DNA from: Isochrysis galbana
Taxonomy: Eukaryota > Haptophyta > Isochrysidales > Isochrysidaceae
Assembly: GCA_018136815.1 (NCBI GenBank)
Contig: CM030933.1
Location: 4,330,341 to 4,394,340 of the forward strand
Reading direction: 5' to 3'
DNA: 64,000 bases
Part shown: one piece after another, positions 23,813-36,130 of the stretch
How the letters are laid out: every line of letters starts with the position of its first letter
Numbering within the stretch: the first letter of the stretch is position 1
Translations under genes and position numbers: made by a program
Notes under the pieces: model-generated
What the model saw: only the letters and a program-made list of their open reading frames with translations
Told to the model about the DNA's origin: nothing
Databases searched by the model: none

Positions 23813-24483
23813 ACCCATCCTCCTGGCATGCCTGATGGCTTGCCAGGAGGCCACTGCCCTGCTGACCCACTCCCTTCCCCACAGGCTCGCCCCATTCGCC
23901 CATCCTGGCCCCTCGTGACCAGCCCATTGCTCCAACCCCCCCTCCCCCCCTGGTCGACAGGCAGACAGGTGCAGACTGGGGGCCCCAGAGGCTCGGGAGC
24001 GCCAGCGAGGGAGAGGCAGGGGAGGCCAGGGCCCAGCCCCAGCCTCCTCTGCCCCCAGAGCTGGCCTCCATGAGCCTCCAGGGGCCGCCAGAGGGCAGCT
24101 GCAGGCCTGCCGCAGGCGCGCCATCGCGCGTGCCGCAGGAGAGGGGAGAGAGAGAGCGGAAAAGGGGGTGGGCGCGAGCGAGAGCTCCGCCCACCGGAAA
24201 ATCGGTAAGTCTCGCGCCTGTTTACAGGATAAGACGAGACAGAGTGGGCCGCCCACTCGGAGACACAGGAGGAAGGGGGGGAAAGATCACCGGGGGGTGG
24301 CGCGGGCCGCCGGACCATATCTAAGCCCTCCACCCCAATCCCCCTAGTAGTGTACGGGGGGAGCCGCCTGATGGCGGGGGGAGAAGGGCCGGGGAATGGG
24401 GGTGTAGAGAGTATGCTACGTGCTACTTGTAGTGGGTAGTGGTTCCATTCGCCGCGAGTGCGGTAAGAATATTAAAAGGTTTT
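23813..24483 (+). mobile_element. Non-autonomous retroposon with tail B, 5' truncated
   Basis: This copy matches the complete copy at 46906-47660 (inverted relative to it) from CACCCATCCTCCTGGC through GCCACTGCCCT..., CAGGATAAGACGAGACAGA and the CCATATCTAAGCCCTCCACCCCAATCC segment, to the tail CCGCGAGTGCGG-TAAGAATATTAAAAGG and a T run. About 100 bp of the 5' module, including the head hairpin, is missing. It starts 13 bp from the 5' end of the LINE copy on the other strand, so the two elements stand head to head. Confidence 0.8.
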
Positions 24484-24490
24484 TTTAGAC

Positions 24491-25592
24491 GTTATTAAAC
24501 GGGTGGGGGCATGGGCATTCGGCGACAGGAGGAGGGTGTGGAGGAAGTGTAAGTGGCTTCACTCAAGGCCGACTCACAAACAATTCGGCATCTCTTTCAT
24601 TTATACTCAAGGAAGGTGGGACGCACCCCCCCCCTGCTAGATTTCCACGACCCTCGCGCACATTGTGAAGCATGCACGCACACCGGCAGGCATAGAATTA
24701 ACCATTGCAAGGTTTTCCCCCTCCAATCGGCTATCTAGAGGAGCTAGATCAAAAAAGCGATTCCAAAATGGCTTCCCGGTAAAGTAATTGGCTGCTTTTC
24801 GTCCATAAACCAAGCAGGAGGTAAGTGCATGTGCTCTGCTATTTGCAAATGTGTGGGAGCGTGGTCTTGGCACACCTCCATATCCATGGACATGATTTCG
24901 AGCAAGAGCCAACACATTGTCGTCTACGTTGATGCGAGAGACGCCGGAGCTCCACACGTAAGGCTTGGATGGCTCATGAAGAGGACGTGCTACTGCTTTC
25001 GAAACCTCCGCGCACATAAGCCACACATGTAGGGGTGGTTGTCGATAACCCTAGGTAAACATCTCCCCGTGCACCCAGTGCAGTAGTGATCATTCTGACT
25101 AATGAAGCCGTGGGGTGGAGTGCAGTCACGGGGTCCACAAGCAAGGAGTGCAGAATTTGAGGCCTCACAGGCGCGATTGAAGCATATCAGAAGTTCATTG
25201 CTAGGATGCATTCATTTGCCAGCCTCCAAACGGGTTGAAAGAAACGAGTGTGCAAAATGCGCAAGAAAAGTAATCGTCCGGGACTCAGGCAAGTGCAAGG
25301 AGAGGCTTGTGACGAGAGTAACTAATGGAGATGTGGCAAAAACTCTTGGTAGTATGAGAGTCAGCAAAGCTGCCGTCGTGGGTGAGGCCGTGCAACGTCT
25401 GGGCGCAGAAAAACGGCCTAATACGGCTGACAAGTTGAGGTGGCGACGGAGCGTCGTCAAAAACTTGGACTAAATTATTCTGAGTTCATGTTGGCATCGG
25501 AAAATGGCCCGGAAGCGCGACGTGAGTACGACGACTCCAACATGGGTGCTGAAGACTGCGTCGTCCCGATAGGCAGAGGCACATGTTGGCAT
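24491..25592. other. Unassigned stretch
   Basis: Short open frames on both strands. A minus-strand one (25211-24990) is cysteine-rich (C-x4-C, YCTGCTGRC, MCGLC), and a plus-strand one (25102-25473) is basic. Neither matches a family that I recognise, and no splice pattern links them to the neighbouring gene, which ends at 25593. Confidence 0.4.
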
Positions 25593-27972
25593 TCATCGGA
25601 GTAAACCGGCAGGAAGTAAGTCCCGAACAAACCGCCATCGGTCCGCCGGGTCTGCCTGCAGCGCATGCTGATTAAGCCGTTCTCGTTCAAAGTACCAATT
25701 CACTTTGGAGACTGAGGGTGGCATGCGCGATCCACGGGATTTCTCTAGACGTGTGGGAGGAGGCGGCTCTTGTGACCAGCGGCGCGATGTGCGCTTGCCA
25801 CAAAACAAGGCCCGAATGTCGCGCTCAAACAGAGAAATGTCGCCGTATGCAGCCTCAATGACGCCCAACATCCGGTCACGTTCCTCAGGGATGGAACACT
25901 GCGCTTCCTCGAGGTGGATCTGCTCCTCGGCACCCGAAACGTCAGCTGAACGCCAAAGAGCACGGAAAGAACCCCCGCGCACACGCATTTGCTTGTTCGG
26001 CGAGCCCGCTTGCGTACGTGGTGAGTCGTGTGCAGCGCACGATTTGCTGCGCACATCGAGCAGGATGATGTCCCCAACAGATCCTCCCATCGCGAGGAAG
26101 CAGAAAATCTCCATGATGCACCAAAGGCGCCGGCAATACGTGTCGCCCGCTAGCACAATGAGTACTTTGCATGCGCTCACCTGCTCAGAAAATCAGGGCC
26201 GGGAGAGTGTAAGCGGACAGGGCGCGTATCTGAGGTCCAGCTATGTGTGTTCGCCTTAAGAGGGTGAATATTGCGAGCAGAGGACCTCCATGCGCCTGGT
26301 CTCTCGGGCGCGCCACGCACATAGATGGGCACGTAGGCGAGGGAGGCATCGAGGTCATTGCGATCGATGCACGCCTTGTCGATCCAGAGCCTTGGGCTGC
26401 GCCCGTGTCTGCTCTCGAAGCGCTCGGCCCATTTTTCAAGGGCAGCATACCTGACGCAAGGGTGATGTCCGGGCGTGGGCTCGCGGCTGTGAGTGGGGAC
26501 CAGCAAGCACTATTCATTCGCGCGAGAGGCGGCAATTGGTTGGAGGCGCACTTGGCATCCCAATCGTCGCTCCATGAGTGAGACACGAAAGCGTCGACTT
26601 GGCTCGGCGTAGCCGACTGGCGGGCGCCGATAAACTCGAAACGCTCAGCAGGGGTGAGATGGGAGTTCGCCAGGTGCGAGGGTCGAAGTGCTGAGAAAGA
26701 AATTGAGCGGAAGCGCGCCGCCGCCTCGCGTATGCGTGTCTCGAGGTTGTCCTCATTGCCGCCGCCCATCAGCAGCACAATGGCCGCGAGCGAACGCGTC
26801 GACCTGAGTTCGTTCTAAGAGTGCACACGAGGGAAGGATAGAATGTAGGCATACGTGGCTTCAAGCGCTGGTGAAGCGAGATGCTGCGTCGGGCGGAGTT
26901 GTGCGTTCACCTGGCCCAGCCCCCACTCGCCGATGAGGCGCCGCAGACGGCCACGGTTCGCAGACGTAAGCGTTACGCAAAAGAAGAAGACGCACGCAGG
27001 GATGAATATTAGCACGTGATGACTCTCGTAGAGGTCGGCGTAGGGCGAGTTGGGCTCCTTATCAGTGGCGACGATGAGCAGTTCGAGCGCGATGCCGATG
27101 GACAGGCAAAAGGTCGAAATGCCGGTCATTCTAGTGCAAGCGCTCTGGGCCTGGGCAAGAGCCTGCCGCGGATTACGGTCGACGAGCTGAACCAGTGCGT
27201 CAAATTGACGACGTGCCCCCATCGTGTACCCACATAGCGTCACCATGCTCGGCAGCAATATTGCAACACGAAGCGACGCCGACGGCATACCTAGGCCGGC
27301 GAGCGCGAGCGGCACGAGCGTGAAGAACAGCTCGATGCCCACCTGATGTGAAACGTGGGGCGGGAGGCTCAGCAGCGCGGTCGCTGGCGGCGCGGGCAGT
27401 GTGAGAAAGCGAATCACCTCGAGGCAGATGCCGGTCGTGAAGATGATGAGCGCGCCAAGCACTATGCGCAGCGCGGTACGGTCGGTTGGCCGGAGGATGA
27501 GGATGGGCGCGAGGACCGAGCCGCACCGACCCAGCGTGAACAGAGCTACCAAGAACGCGCCGTTCTTCGGCCGTTCTCCAAGCAGTTCGTCAGGCACATG
27601 CTCTCCACTCATCGTCTCAGTCATCTTTCGCGAGAGGAAGCGCATCAGGCCGACAACGACTGGCGCTTCTCCGATGAGGGCGCAGCTGGCAAGGAGTGCG
27701 AAGGAGAAGGCATAGACTCGCTTCTGCCGCCTCCGCTCCTCGTGTACCGCGCGGCGCAGACACGAGAGCAGCCTAGAGAGCTCCTCTTCACTCAGAAGAG
27801 AGGAGAGAGAAGGAGTGGAGGGAGTCGAAGGGCCAACGGCGAAGCGGTTGGTGACAAGGGCGCGGGCGAGGATGAGCGAGAGCAGCAGCATGAGTGGCCA
27901 TGCCTCCAGCACATCAGACACACTCACAGACGCCACGCCGCCCGCGTTGAAGTAGCTGGAAGGAGGCCGCAT
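25593..27972 (-). CDS. Multi-pass membrane protein with C-terminal TIR-like domain
   Basis: I read five exons: 27972-26911, 26814-26552, 26450-26321, 26180-26055 and 25919-25593 (635 aa). Phases agree, and borders are GT-AG, though the start of the last exon is the least sure. Exon 1 (354 aa) has about seven hydrophobic segments: near residues 21-37, 87-105, 137-160, 166-188, 208-228, 234-250 and a hydrophobic pair near 292-332. Exons 2-4 form a compact domain: VDAFVSHSWSDDWDAK, then YAALEKWAERFE, RLWIDKACIDRNDLDASLAYVPIYV, and CKVLIVLAGDTYCRRLWCIMEIFCFLAMGG. This domain resembles TIR/TIR-like signalling modules (FVSHSW start, LWIDK strand, RLWC-E motif); I recall it as widespread in haptophyte and dinoflagellate membrane proteins. 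The last exon continues with DRMLGVIEAAYGDISLFERDI. The function is unknown; a membrane receptor or NAD-handling enzyme is conceivable but not shown. Confidence 0.75.
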
Positions 27973-27984
27973 GCCCACACACCC

Positions 27985-29580
<1,596 letters not shown>

Positions 29581-29589
29581 CGGGGCTGG

Positions 29590-29710
29590 CCCTCACCGCC
29601 TCCTCCCTCGCTAACCCCTCCCTCACCGCCTCCTCCCTCGCCTCCCTCACCGCCTCCTCCCTCACCGCCTCCTCCCTCACCGCCGCCTCCCTCACCGCCT
29701 CCTCCTCCCC
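29590..29710 (+). repeat. Minisatellite of CCTCCCTCACCGCCT units
   Basis: Imperfect tandem copies of a 15-18 bp unit CCTCCTCCCTCACCG run from about 29590 to 29710, giving an (EEAVR)-type repeat if read on the minus strand. The unit has no other copy in the window. The next 670 bases contain only short frames, among them one at 30168-30377 of unknown nature. Confidence 0.75.
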
Positions 29711-30382
29711 GTGTTTCCCCGTTCGAGTAGGGGAAGATACGTGAATGTGAGGGAGGGTGGGGTTAGGGTTAGTGTTGAGTGAGCGTGACATGTGGGAGGT
29801 AGGTTCGGTGGTCGTATACGTCTGTCGTTCCGTCGTGCGTTCTCGTTCGCGTATTCGCTCCCCGTTCTCGCTCTCGTCCCTCGTTCATAACACCAACTCT
29901 ACAACTCAAGCTCTCAGCAACAACACACGCTCACGCACCCTCGCGCTCGCTCCCCGCTCCCGTCCTCGCTATGTCCGCTCCCTCGCCGCGCTCTGCCTCT
30001 CCAAAGCCCGTCTCCTTGCCTCCTCTGGAGGCGGGTGAGCCCGTCATGAGCCCGTCCCCTACTTCCGCCGTGCCTCTCGCCGCTTCCCTTCCGTCTCCTC
30101 CGTTCCCATCCGAGATAGTGGTAACCTCGGATCCGTCACGGGGAGGGAGAGGGGCGCGCAATGCGCAATGCCGACGTGCCCCTTCACCGCGCAGGAGTTG
30201 GAGGATGCAGAGCTGGCCATTCTCCTGGCCCAGCTGAGACGCAATTGGCGCCGGCGCAATCTTGGACGGCTGGAGTTCGCACACCGCGCATCCGAGCGCG
30301 TCGAGCGCGGCCTGCTTGCGCTTGCACCAGAGACGCTCTCGCGCTCCTGGCGAATTGTGATGGCCCATAGGGCCTGAGGACA

Positions 30383-30715
30383 ATGAGGATCGACGACTGG
30401 CTTGCCTCCCTACGGCACGTCGCCCTCGAGTCCCGCGCTCACGGTCACCGCCCCCTCCGCCTCCGCTTCGATCGCGCCCCCGAACTCGCCTCCCACGACT
30501 TCCGCGAGCGCGTCGAGCGCGAGCTCGGCCTGCTCGTTCAATTAACCTCTCGCGAGCACCACGAAGGCGTCGGCCGCGCCGAGCGGCACCACGACATCGT
30601 CACCGGCGCGGCGGAGGCCATGCTGCAACGCGCTAAACTGCCCACCTCTTTCCTTCTCCCCGCACGCGAATACGCCACCTATCTCGACAACCGCACCCGC
30701 CGCCACCGCCCTCGT
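30383..30715 (+). mobile_element. Ty1/copia integrase remnant
   Basis: The frame from 30383 reads like the second half of a copia integrase core: RLRFDRAPELASHDFRERVERELGLL (counterpart of the RSDNGGEF...F..GI segment), then AERHHDIVTGAAEAMLQRAKLPTSFLLPAREYATYLDNRT, matching the usual 'ERxNRxLxExARxML...LPxxFWxxAxxxAxYLxNR' segment. A close copy of this second half occurs inverted near 48930-48780. The catalytic motif is altered, and after LDNRT the frame dissolves into a CGCC-rich repeat. It is a dead fragment. Confidence 0.7.
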
Positions 30716-30945
30716 CACCGCCGAGCCCTCCGACGCGCCCGCCTCCCTCGCCGCCGCCGCCGCCTCCGTCGCCGTCCCCCCCTCCGCCTCCGTCGCCGTC
30801 GACGCCTCCTCCTCCTCCGCTCCCTCCCCCGCCGTCACCTCCTCCGCCGCCCTCGCCCCCGCCACCCTCGCCTCCGCCTCCGCCCTTGCCGCCGCCGCCA
30901 TCTCCACCCCCTCCTCCGCCGCCGTCGCCGACTTCCATCCGCGTG
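30716..30945 (+). repeat. CCGCCT/CGTCGC-rich low-complexity tract
   Basis: Imperfect trinucleotide-like repeats (CGC, CTC, CGT) directly follow the copia fragment, encoding poly-Arg, poly-Pro or Gly-rich runs depending on frame. It ends near 30945; a (GGC)n run follows at 30978-31000. Confidence 0.8.
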
Positions 30946-31008
30946 ACACGGCATATTGACGCACGTGGCAGACGGTGGGCGGCGGCGGCGGCGGCGGCGG
31001 CAGACACG

Positions 31009-31105
31009 GGGCTCTTCAGGCATGGCGGGATTCCGGGACTGAGACGTTGTGTCGAATTAGCTAGTGGGGTTGGCTAGGACGTAACATTGATTATTATTAT
31101 TATTA
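31009..31105 (+). mobile_element. Very short tail-A retroposon copy
   Basis: Only the last 80 or so bases of the tail-A element are present (GGCATGGCGGGATTCCGGGA ... GGTTGGCTAGGACGTAACATT), followed by TATTATTATTATT. This is the shortest 5' truncation among the copies and shows that truncation proceeds from the 5' side while the 3' end is kept. The following 750 bases, to 31862, hold no gene that I recognise; a G-rich tract lies at about 31588-31700. Confidence 0.8.
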
Positions 31106-31862
31106 AGTCCCCGAGTCCTCCGAGTTCGAGTCTGAGTAGTTTCGGCTGTCCATCCATTTGGACGGAACCCCCCAACATGTCCAAGGCAAATATCTGGATA
31201 AAGATGCCTATCCCTAAAAAGGGCTGAGCACACGCCTCTTGCATACCACGGTGACGTATCCACCCCCCAGCTCCAACTCCACGGCGTATTTGACCCTCGC
31301 CCTCTCGCCCTTGCCTCGGGGGCTTCGGCACTTTGGCTGGCCCCGCTACGCGCGCGCTACGCCCCCACACAACTGCTTTTTTTTTCGCCTTTCACCTTGC
31401 CCCCTCCCCATGCCCTCGTAATACTTTCCTCTCTCCTCTCTCCGGTTGATGCTGATGCAACCCCCCCCCCCCGGACCTTGCGTGCGGCTTGCCCTTAGGC
31501 CCATGGGGCTGCACAGCAGCAGCACAAACAAGGCTAGAAGTAGAACGCTCAAGCACCGAGCCGGCGGTGGTGCAACCGGGAACCGGGTGGGGGGGCGGGG
31601 GGGAGGGGGGGGAGGGGTTGGGGGTGCTGAGGGAGGCAGGCAGGGGGGGAAAGAGTGAGAGAGAGGAGGGAAGGGGGAGGGAGAGAGGGGGAGGGGAGAG
31701 GCGAGTTTATTAGTCGCACCTTTGCCATTTACTTCTTACAATGGAAAATACAACTAAAACTCTTCAACCAAGAAGGAAGAAGCGCCAGTGGTAAGCAAGA
31801 CAAACCATGCGGAGGCGAACGCCAAGGCACAACGCACTACCCCTTGTTGTGTGATACTGAGC

Positions 31863-33281
31863 TCAAGCACCACCACGCGCCGATGCAATGCCCTCGACCA
31901 TTGCCTTTTGTGTCTGCGCAAACTGCGCCATCATTTGCATCAAGTTCTTGTGCATCTCAGCTTGCCGCTCCTCCCGGCGCTCCTCGCGCTCCTCTCGTGA
32001 CTCCTCGCGGCGTGCGGTCCGCATGCGCTCCACTTCTTGTGCCTTTAGCTTGGCAGCGTCCATCTCAACGCGGTGCGCCATCTCCTGTCGCATGAGCTGC
32101 AAGCGCTGCTCATCACGTGCGGCGGCCCGCTCCTCTCGATCAGCAGCAGCCTGCAACTCGGCCGCCCTTTCCTTCTTGTCTCCTTCCTTGTCCTGCTTGC
32201 GCATCGCCACCAACTCAGCGATGCTGTCACGCGCGGCGCCGGCCTTGCGGCCTTGTGCATTGGGCCGCTTGGTGAGTGAGCGCACAAAAAAATACATCAA
32301 CTCGTCGTCGCACTCCAAGCCATACCCCTTGGGCCACTTTTCCTTCGTCTTCACGATGTCGTCCACCGACATGCACATCTCCTTCACCTCCTCGCACGCG
32401 TACTCGATGAGCCAGTTCTCCACTGAGATGCGGTCGGGCAAGTCGGCAGTCGACGATGCCGTGCTCTCCGCACTTGACGAGCTTGTCTTCATGCGCTGAC
32501 CCATGGCGTCAGCAGCCTACATTATGGCCATAGGGTGGATACCGTCAAGGGATGGAGTTGAGAGCATGGGAATGTGTACGAGCGTGCAAGAGGCAAGAGG
32601 GCAGGAAGGTAACGCGACTTACCATCAACTCTTCCACAGACAAATCCTTGTACGCTGCCTTTGCCGCCGCATCCTGCGCGGACCTCGCAGCCATCTCTGC
32701 CGCCTTCGCCACCTTGTTCTCCGTGGCCTCCAGCTCAGCCTCGCGCTTGAACGCAGCCACCTCGATGAGTAGGGTTTGGAACTCCGTGAGATCCTCCTCG
32801 GCCTTTGTTCCGGTGGTGTTGGTGGGGTGGTCCACGTCGATGGGCTCCGCCTGCTCCTTGCCCTGCGTGTACAAGTGGCGGCCGTCCTGCGATGCGAGCC
32901 GCAGGGGGGGGGGGGCGTGCACAGTTTGAGTGTGCTGAAGCGTTCGCGTTCGCGGTGAGGGAGGGGCTGGGCAAGGTGCATGGCAGCAGAACACACGCTG
33001 AGCCACTTCTTCAGCGCTAGCATCGTCGACTGGTGCCCCGGTAGCGGCTCGCCCTCGCTGGGTGTGAAAGTCGTCTGGCCATCACCATTGCGGAAGAGGA
33101 CGGGGAGGATGCCCGTCTCCCCGTTCATCCACACGTCTGCCTGCGACGTGAACTCCGCGTCGGCCTTCGCGCCCCGTGCGGTCTGGAAGGCCTTCTTCCC
33201 GGCGATGACCACTTGGCGGAGAAGCTTGAGCTTGCGCTCATCGCTCCACCGCCAGTTGCGGCTCCGCGGCTTCTTCACCCC
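31863..33281 (-). CDS. SANT/Myb-like domain and coiled-coil protein, 5' end unresolved
   Basis: Three exons are clear: 33281-32997, 32886-32623 and 32495-31863, with GT-AG introns (GTGTGT, GTAAGT donors) in phase. Exon 1 starts at an acceptor, so an upstream exon with the start codon is missing from my model; one ATG candidate lies near 33390. The first exon reads RNWRWSDERKLKLLRQVVIAGKKAF ... VWMNGETGILPVLF ... STMLALKKWLS, a pattern like a SANT/Myb-type DNA-binding domain of transposon-derived or regulatory proteins. Exon 2 carries an acidic stretch (EPIDVDHPTNTTGTKAEEDLTE) and a helix rich in Ala/Lys/Glu. Exon 3 has an acidic region, then a long coiled coil rich in EERREERR and ending QMMAQFAQTQKAMVEGIA. 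It may bind DNA and oligomerise; the exact family is uncertain, and it could be a domesticated transposon accessory protein. Confidence 0.55.
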
Positions 33282-33745
33282 CTGTGGCGTCGAGGCGAGG
33301 CGAGGGTGTCTGTCCGCGGTGATCCAAAGGGGCCTGCAGGCTCCGCCGCTTCAACACATACCCCTTGGCCTGCATCCCACGTGGCAGGGTGCAGGGCATC
33401 GTTGGGCGCGCGGATGGCGGCGCGCACCTCCTCCCCCGCCATCTCTTTTGTTGAGTGACAGTTGGCACAGCGCGCGAACTCAACTCTCCCCACTAGAAGA
33501 GTTTGAGAGTCCTGGCTCAAGAGTAACTCAAGAGCGGCGACTCAAGAAATCTCGCAGTTGAGCCACTCTTGGGTCACTGTTGAGATGACTCAAAAACCCC
33601 CGCCTATTGCGCCGTTACAAAAACACTCGAAGGGCGACTACTCTAGCAACTACTGTAGCAACAGACGGAGCGGTTCACGGAAACTGAGGTGTCCTGCTGT
33701 GGCGGGGGTGGCCAAAAAAGGAAAAGGGGGGGGGGGAGGGGGGCG

Positions 33746-35620
33746 ATGGCGACACACCACGAGCGGCGGCCGCCAAAGTGGAGCGTGTCTCGCACGGAGG
33801 GAGGGCGATCCCGGCCGCCGGTGAGGATCCTTGCGCGCGTCGACGAGCCTTCTAGGTCGCCTCACATGCCACGCGTTACGTCCTCCGCGATGCTGGGCGG
33901 ACAGGCAAGAGGGAGAGTGCAAGGCCCCTCAGCGCTCATGTCATCTGCTCTGTACAGCACGAATACGGAGCCGCGTTGCATCAGCTGCGCGAGCACTTCA
34001 ATGGATCGCGCTGGCGATGGTGGATTAGTGTGCATGGTGTGCGGCCACTGGCTGCTGTGCGGCTTCGTGGACGGCAAAATCACTGATCTCCACGACGCCG
34101 TCGATCGGCTCACACGAACCCATGGACTGCAGCACCCCTCCGCACTGAACGGCATGACGCAGCTGGCTCTGCTCTTGCGCGAACACGGCAACATTGATGA
34201 AGCACAGGATCTTCTTTGGCGCATCTGCTCGCTCTGGGATGTTGTGGATCCATCCCACCCTGAGACGGAGGCTGCAAGGGTACGCCTCCAGAGCATGCGC
34301 TGGTCGCAGGATTTGCGAGCAGTGGACGAGAGGCCGGACATGGCCCTGACGCGGGGTGAGTCGGCGTCCAGCCCCTTTCAGACGAGGGGCCAACGAATCG
34401 CTCGAAGTGATGGCCGGCCGGCATCCGTGTGGGAGTCTTCTGAAGAGGACGAGGACGCAACCAACACGCAAGAGGAGCGCGCTTCATCACATCCAGTGGT
34501 TTTGCCTCCACGAGACGCTACCGCTGTGCCAGGCGAGCCAGCGCTAGAGATGAGCGTGTGTAAGGGTCAAGGTTTGATGCAGGCCACACAAGGCGAGTGG
34601 GCGCAATTTCGATTGACACTGAGGGACTCTAGAGGGCGCAATACCGACACAGGAGTTCCGTTGGTGACGGTGAGCGGACCAGCGGCGACGGAGTGTCGCG
34701 TCTTTAAGCACTCAACAAAGGCCGCGCATCAGACTCAGAGAATGCACGGCGAGGGTGGCCCGGGCGTCTATCTCTGCAAGTGGCGCGCCTTCTGCGCAGG
34801 TGAGTATCTGCTGCGCGTACGTCTCAGCACCAGCGGTCACCGCCCGTTGTTCGTGAAGCGGGTGAAAGTGAGTGCCCCATCTATACCTTGTCCGCAACAC
34901 TTCTCACTCGCCAACACGAAGGTTGCATGGGACACAACACCCGCTGAAGCCAACCTCGCTGGTCTCATCTGGGATGAAAAAGACGTGCAGAGTCTAAGCT
35001 CTTCAGCCGTCCCGCCATGTGCGAATATGGATCCACTGCGGTGGAGAGCGTTGCATCCGGAGCCGAGGCAAGGGAGAGCACGAGGAGCGGTCGCACAGCA
35101 CGAGCAACGGCCAGCCTTCGCATTTGGCCCGTCAGCCCCGAATGTAGACCAATTCTCGCATGCTCAATCGCAACGAAGGGCATGCACTATACCAGAGAAG
35201 CAACCTGCACGGGATGCACGGGTGATCGCCGCGATGCAAGAAGAGCTCAGCCTCATGGCACAGTCAGGGCAGACTTCTACTCGATCTCCAAACGGAATGT
35301 GGGGTGCGCACATTCCAATGGACGCTGCAGCGTCAGCAACGCCAGCAGGGAATGGGCGATGGCGTCGAATTCGAGCTCTCCAGGGCGCCGCCACGGCCTT
35401 TGGCGCAGCCCGTAGCGCACCAGGGTTCGCCGAGGGATGGATGGATAGGGAAGGAGGCGAGGGGGGCGATCGTCTTAGACCCACACACAACTTTACCTAT
35501 ACGGATGCGACGGTTGAGAGGGATGAGGCAGGCGGATTCCGCTACCGTCCCGCCAGCGTCGATGCGAAGGAATGTGGACTAACGTGGTCAATGCCTTTTA
35601 GAGGGGTGAGCGTCGCATGA
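33746..35620 (+). CDS. Zinc-knuckle-like, TPR and filamin-type Ig domain protein
   Basis: I start at the ATG at 33746 (MATHHERRPP, 624 aa); the frame opens slightly upstream at 33689 in low-complexity sequence. Residues 78-99 hold C-x2-C-x14-C-x2-C (CISC ... CMVC), a possible zinc ribbon. Residues about 129-182 (HPSALNGMTQLALLLREHGNIDEAQDLLWRICSLWD...HPETEAARVRL) match the kinesin-light-chain type tetratricopeptide pattern. After an acidic linker, residues about 264-378 resemble a filamin/ABP280 immunoglobulin repeat: GQGLMQATQGEWAQFRLTLRDSRG, then GPGVYLCKWRAFCAGEYLLRVRLSTSG. The remainder is low in recognisable structure. Near 35605 the sequence GGG/GTGAGC looks like a splice donor, and an open stretch at about 35785-36060 (SPRWNAGIVWRVPTREGEEKLCLYVPR) could be a further C-terminal exon. 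The role is unknown; a scaffold linking cytoskeleton and cargo would fit the domains. Confidence 0.65.
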   Translation: MATHHERRPPKWSVSRTEGGRSRPPVRILARVDEPSRSPHMPRVTSSAMLGGQARGRVQGPSALMSSALYSTNTEPRCISCASTSMDRAGDGGLVCMVCGHWLLCGFVDGKITDLHDAVDRLTRTHGLQHPSALNGMTQLALLLREHGNIDEAQDLLWRICSLWDVVDPSHPETEAARVRLQSMRWSQDLRAVDERPDMALTRGESASSPFQTRGQRIARSDGRPASVWESSEEDEDATNTQEERASSHPVVLPPRDATAVPGEPALEMSVCKGQGLMQATQGEWAQFRLTLRDSRGRNTDTGVPLVTVSGPAATECRVFKHSTKAAHQTQRMHGEGGPGVYLCKWRAFCAGEYLLRVRLSTSGHRPLFVKRVKVSAPSIPCPQHFSLANTKVAWDTTPAEANLAGLIWDEKDVQSLSSSAVPPCANMDPLRWRALHPEPRQGRARGAVAQHEQRPAFAFGPSAPNVDQFSHAQSQRRACTIPEKQPARDARVIAAMQEELSLMAQSGQTSTRSPNGMWGAHIPMDAAASATPAGNGRWRRIRALQGAATAFGAARSAPGFAEGWMDREGGEGGDRLRPTHNFTYTDATVERDEAGGFRYRPASVDAKECGLTWSMPFRGVSVA

Positions 35621-35699
35621 GAGGGGGCATGCGGGAGGGGGCTTGGGGGAAGGCACAATCTAGCTGGCATTCGTCTCGTGTAAATGCGTTGATTCCACA

Positions 35700-36130
35700 C
35701 ACTTTTTGCCGCCGATATTCCACTGTGGCAAAAAGGGGGGGGGGGGGGGGGCACCGAGAGCGGCGGGCGGTCCAGCCCGTGAGCCAAGAATTCTCTCCGC
35801 GCTGGAATGCGGGAATCGTCTGGCGAGTGCCTACGAGGGAAGGCGAGGAGAAACTGTGTCTTTACGTGCCACGCTCAATCCTCAATGCGCCGCGCGTACG
35901 TCGAGACCTTCCACAATCATCTGTGTTATCTAGGCATCTAGGCGATAGCTGTGTGGTGCATGGCGCACCTTCTTCGAGACCGATTCAGCACATGCCACAT
36001 GTGCGCCAGTCGCAGTCCTACTATATTCTATCTTCGCTCATGCATGGCCGTTTGTTATAGTTGTTACTTACTTCACACAACGTTTATACATATAAATATA
36101 ATGCTGAATGCTAGGGATAGCAACTAACAA
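35700..36130 (+). other. Possible C-terminal exon or UTR of the TPR/filamin gene
   Basis: After a 14-base or longer G run at about 35737, a plus-strand open stretch has protein-like composition to a stop at 36060. No convincing acceptor settles its link to the upstream gene. AT-rich sequence with ATAAATATAATG follows at 36090, which would suit a 3' end. Confidence 0.3.

Noticed and set aside
23806-24333. Long overlapping frames in the tail-B and tail-A retroposons (also 45725-46648, 47057-47677 and 62682-63137)
   Set aside because: The same GC-rich element sequence gives long frames in several phases and both strands; no motif, no consistent frame between copies.
29757-29775. Telomere-like GGTTAGGGTTAG
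   Set aside because: Only about two units, inside an ordinary gene-poor stretch next to minisatellite sequence; too short to argue for a telomere or interstitial telomeric array.
30383-30946. Reading the 187-aa frame as one gene
   Set aside because: Only the first 110 or so codons are integrase-like; the rest is a CGCC-repeat read as poly-Arg.
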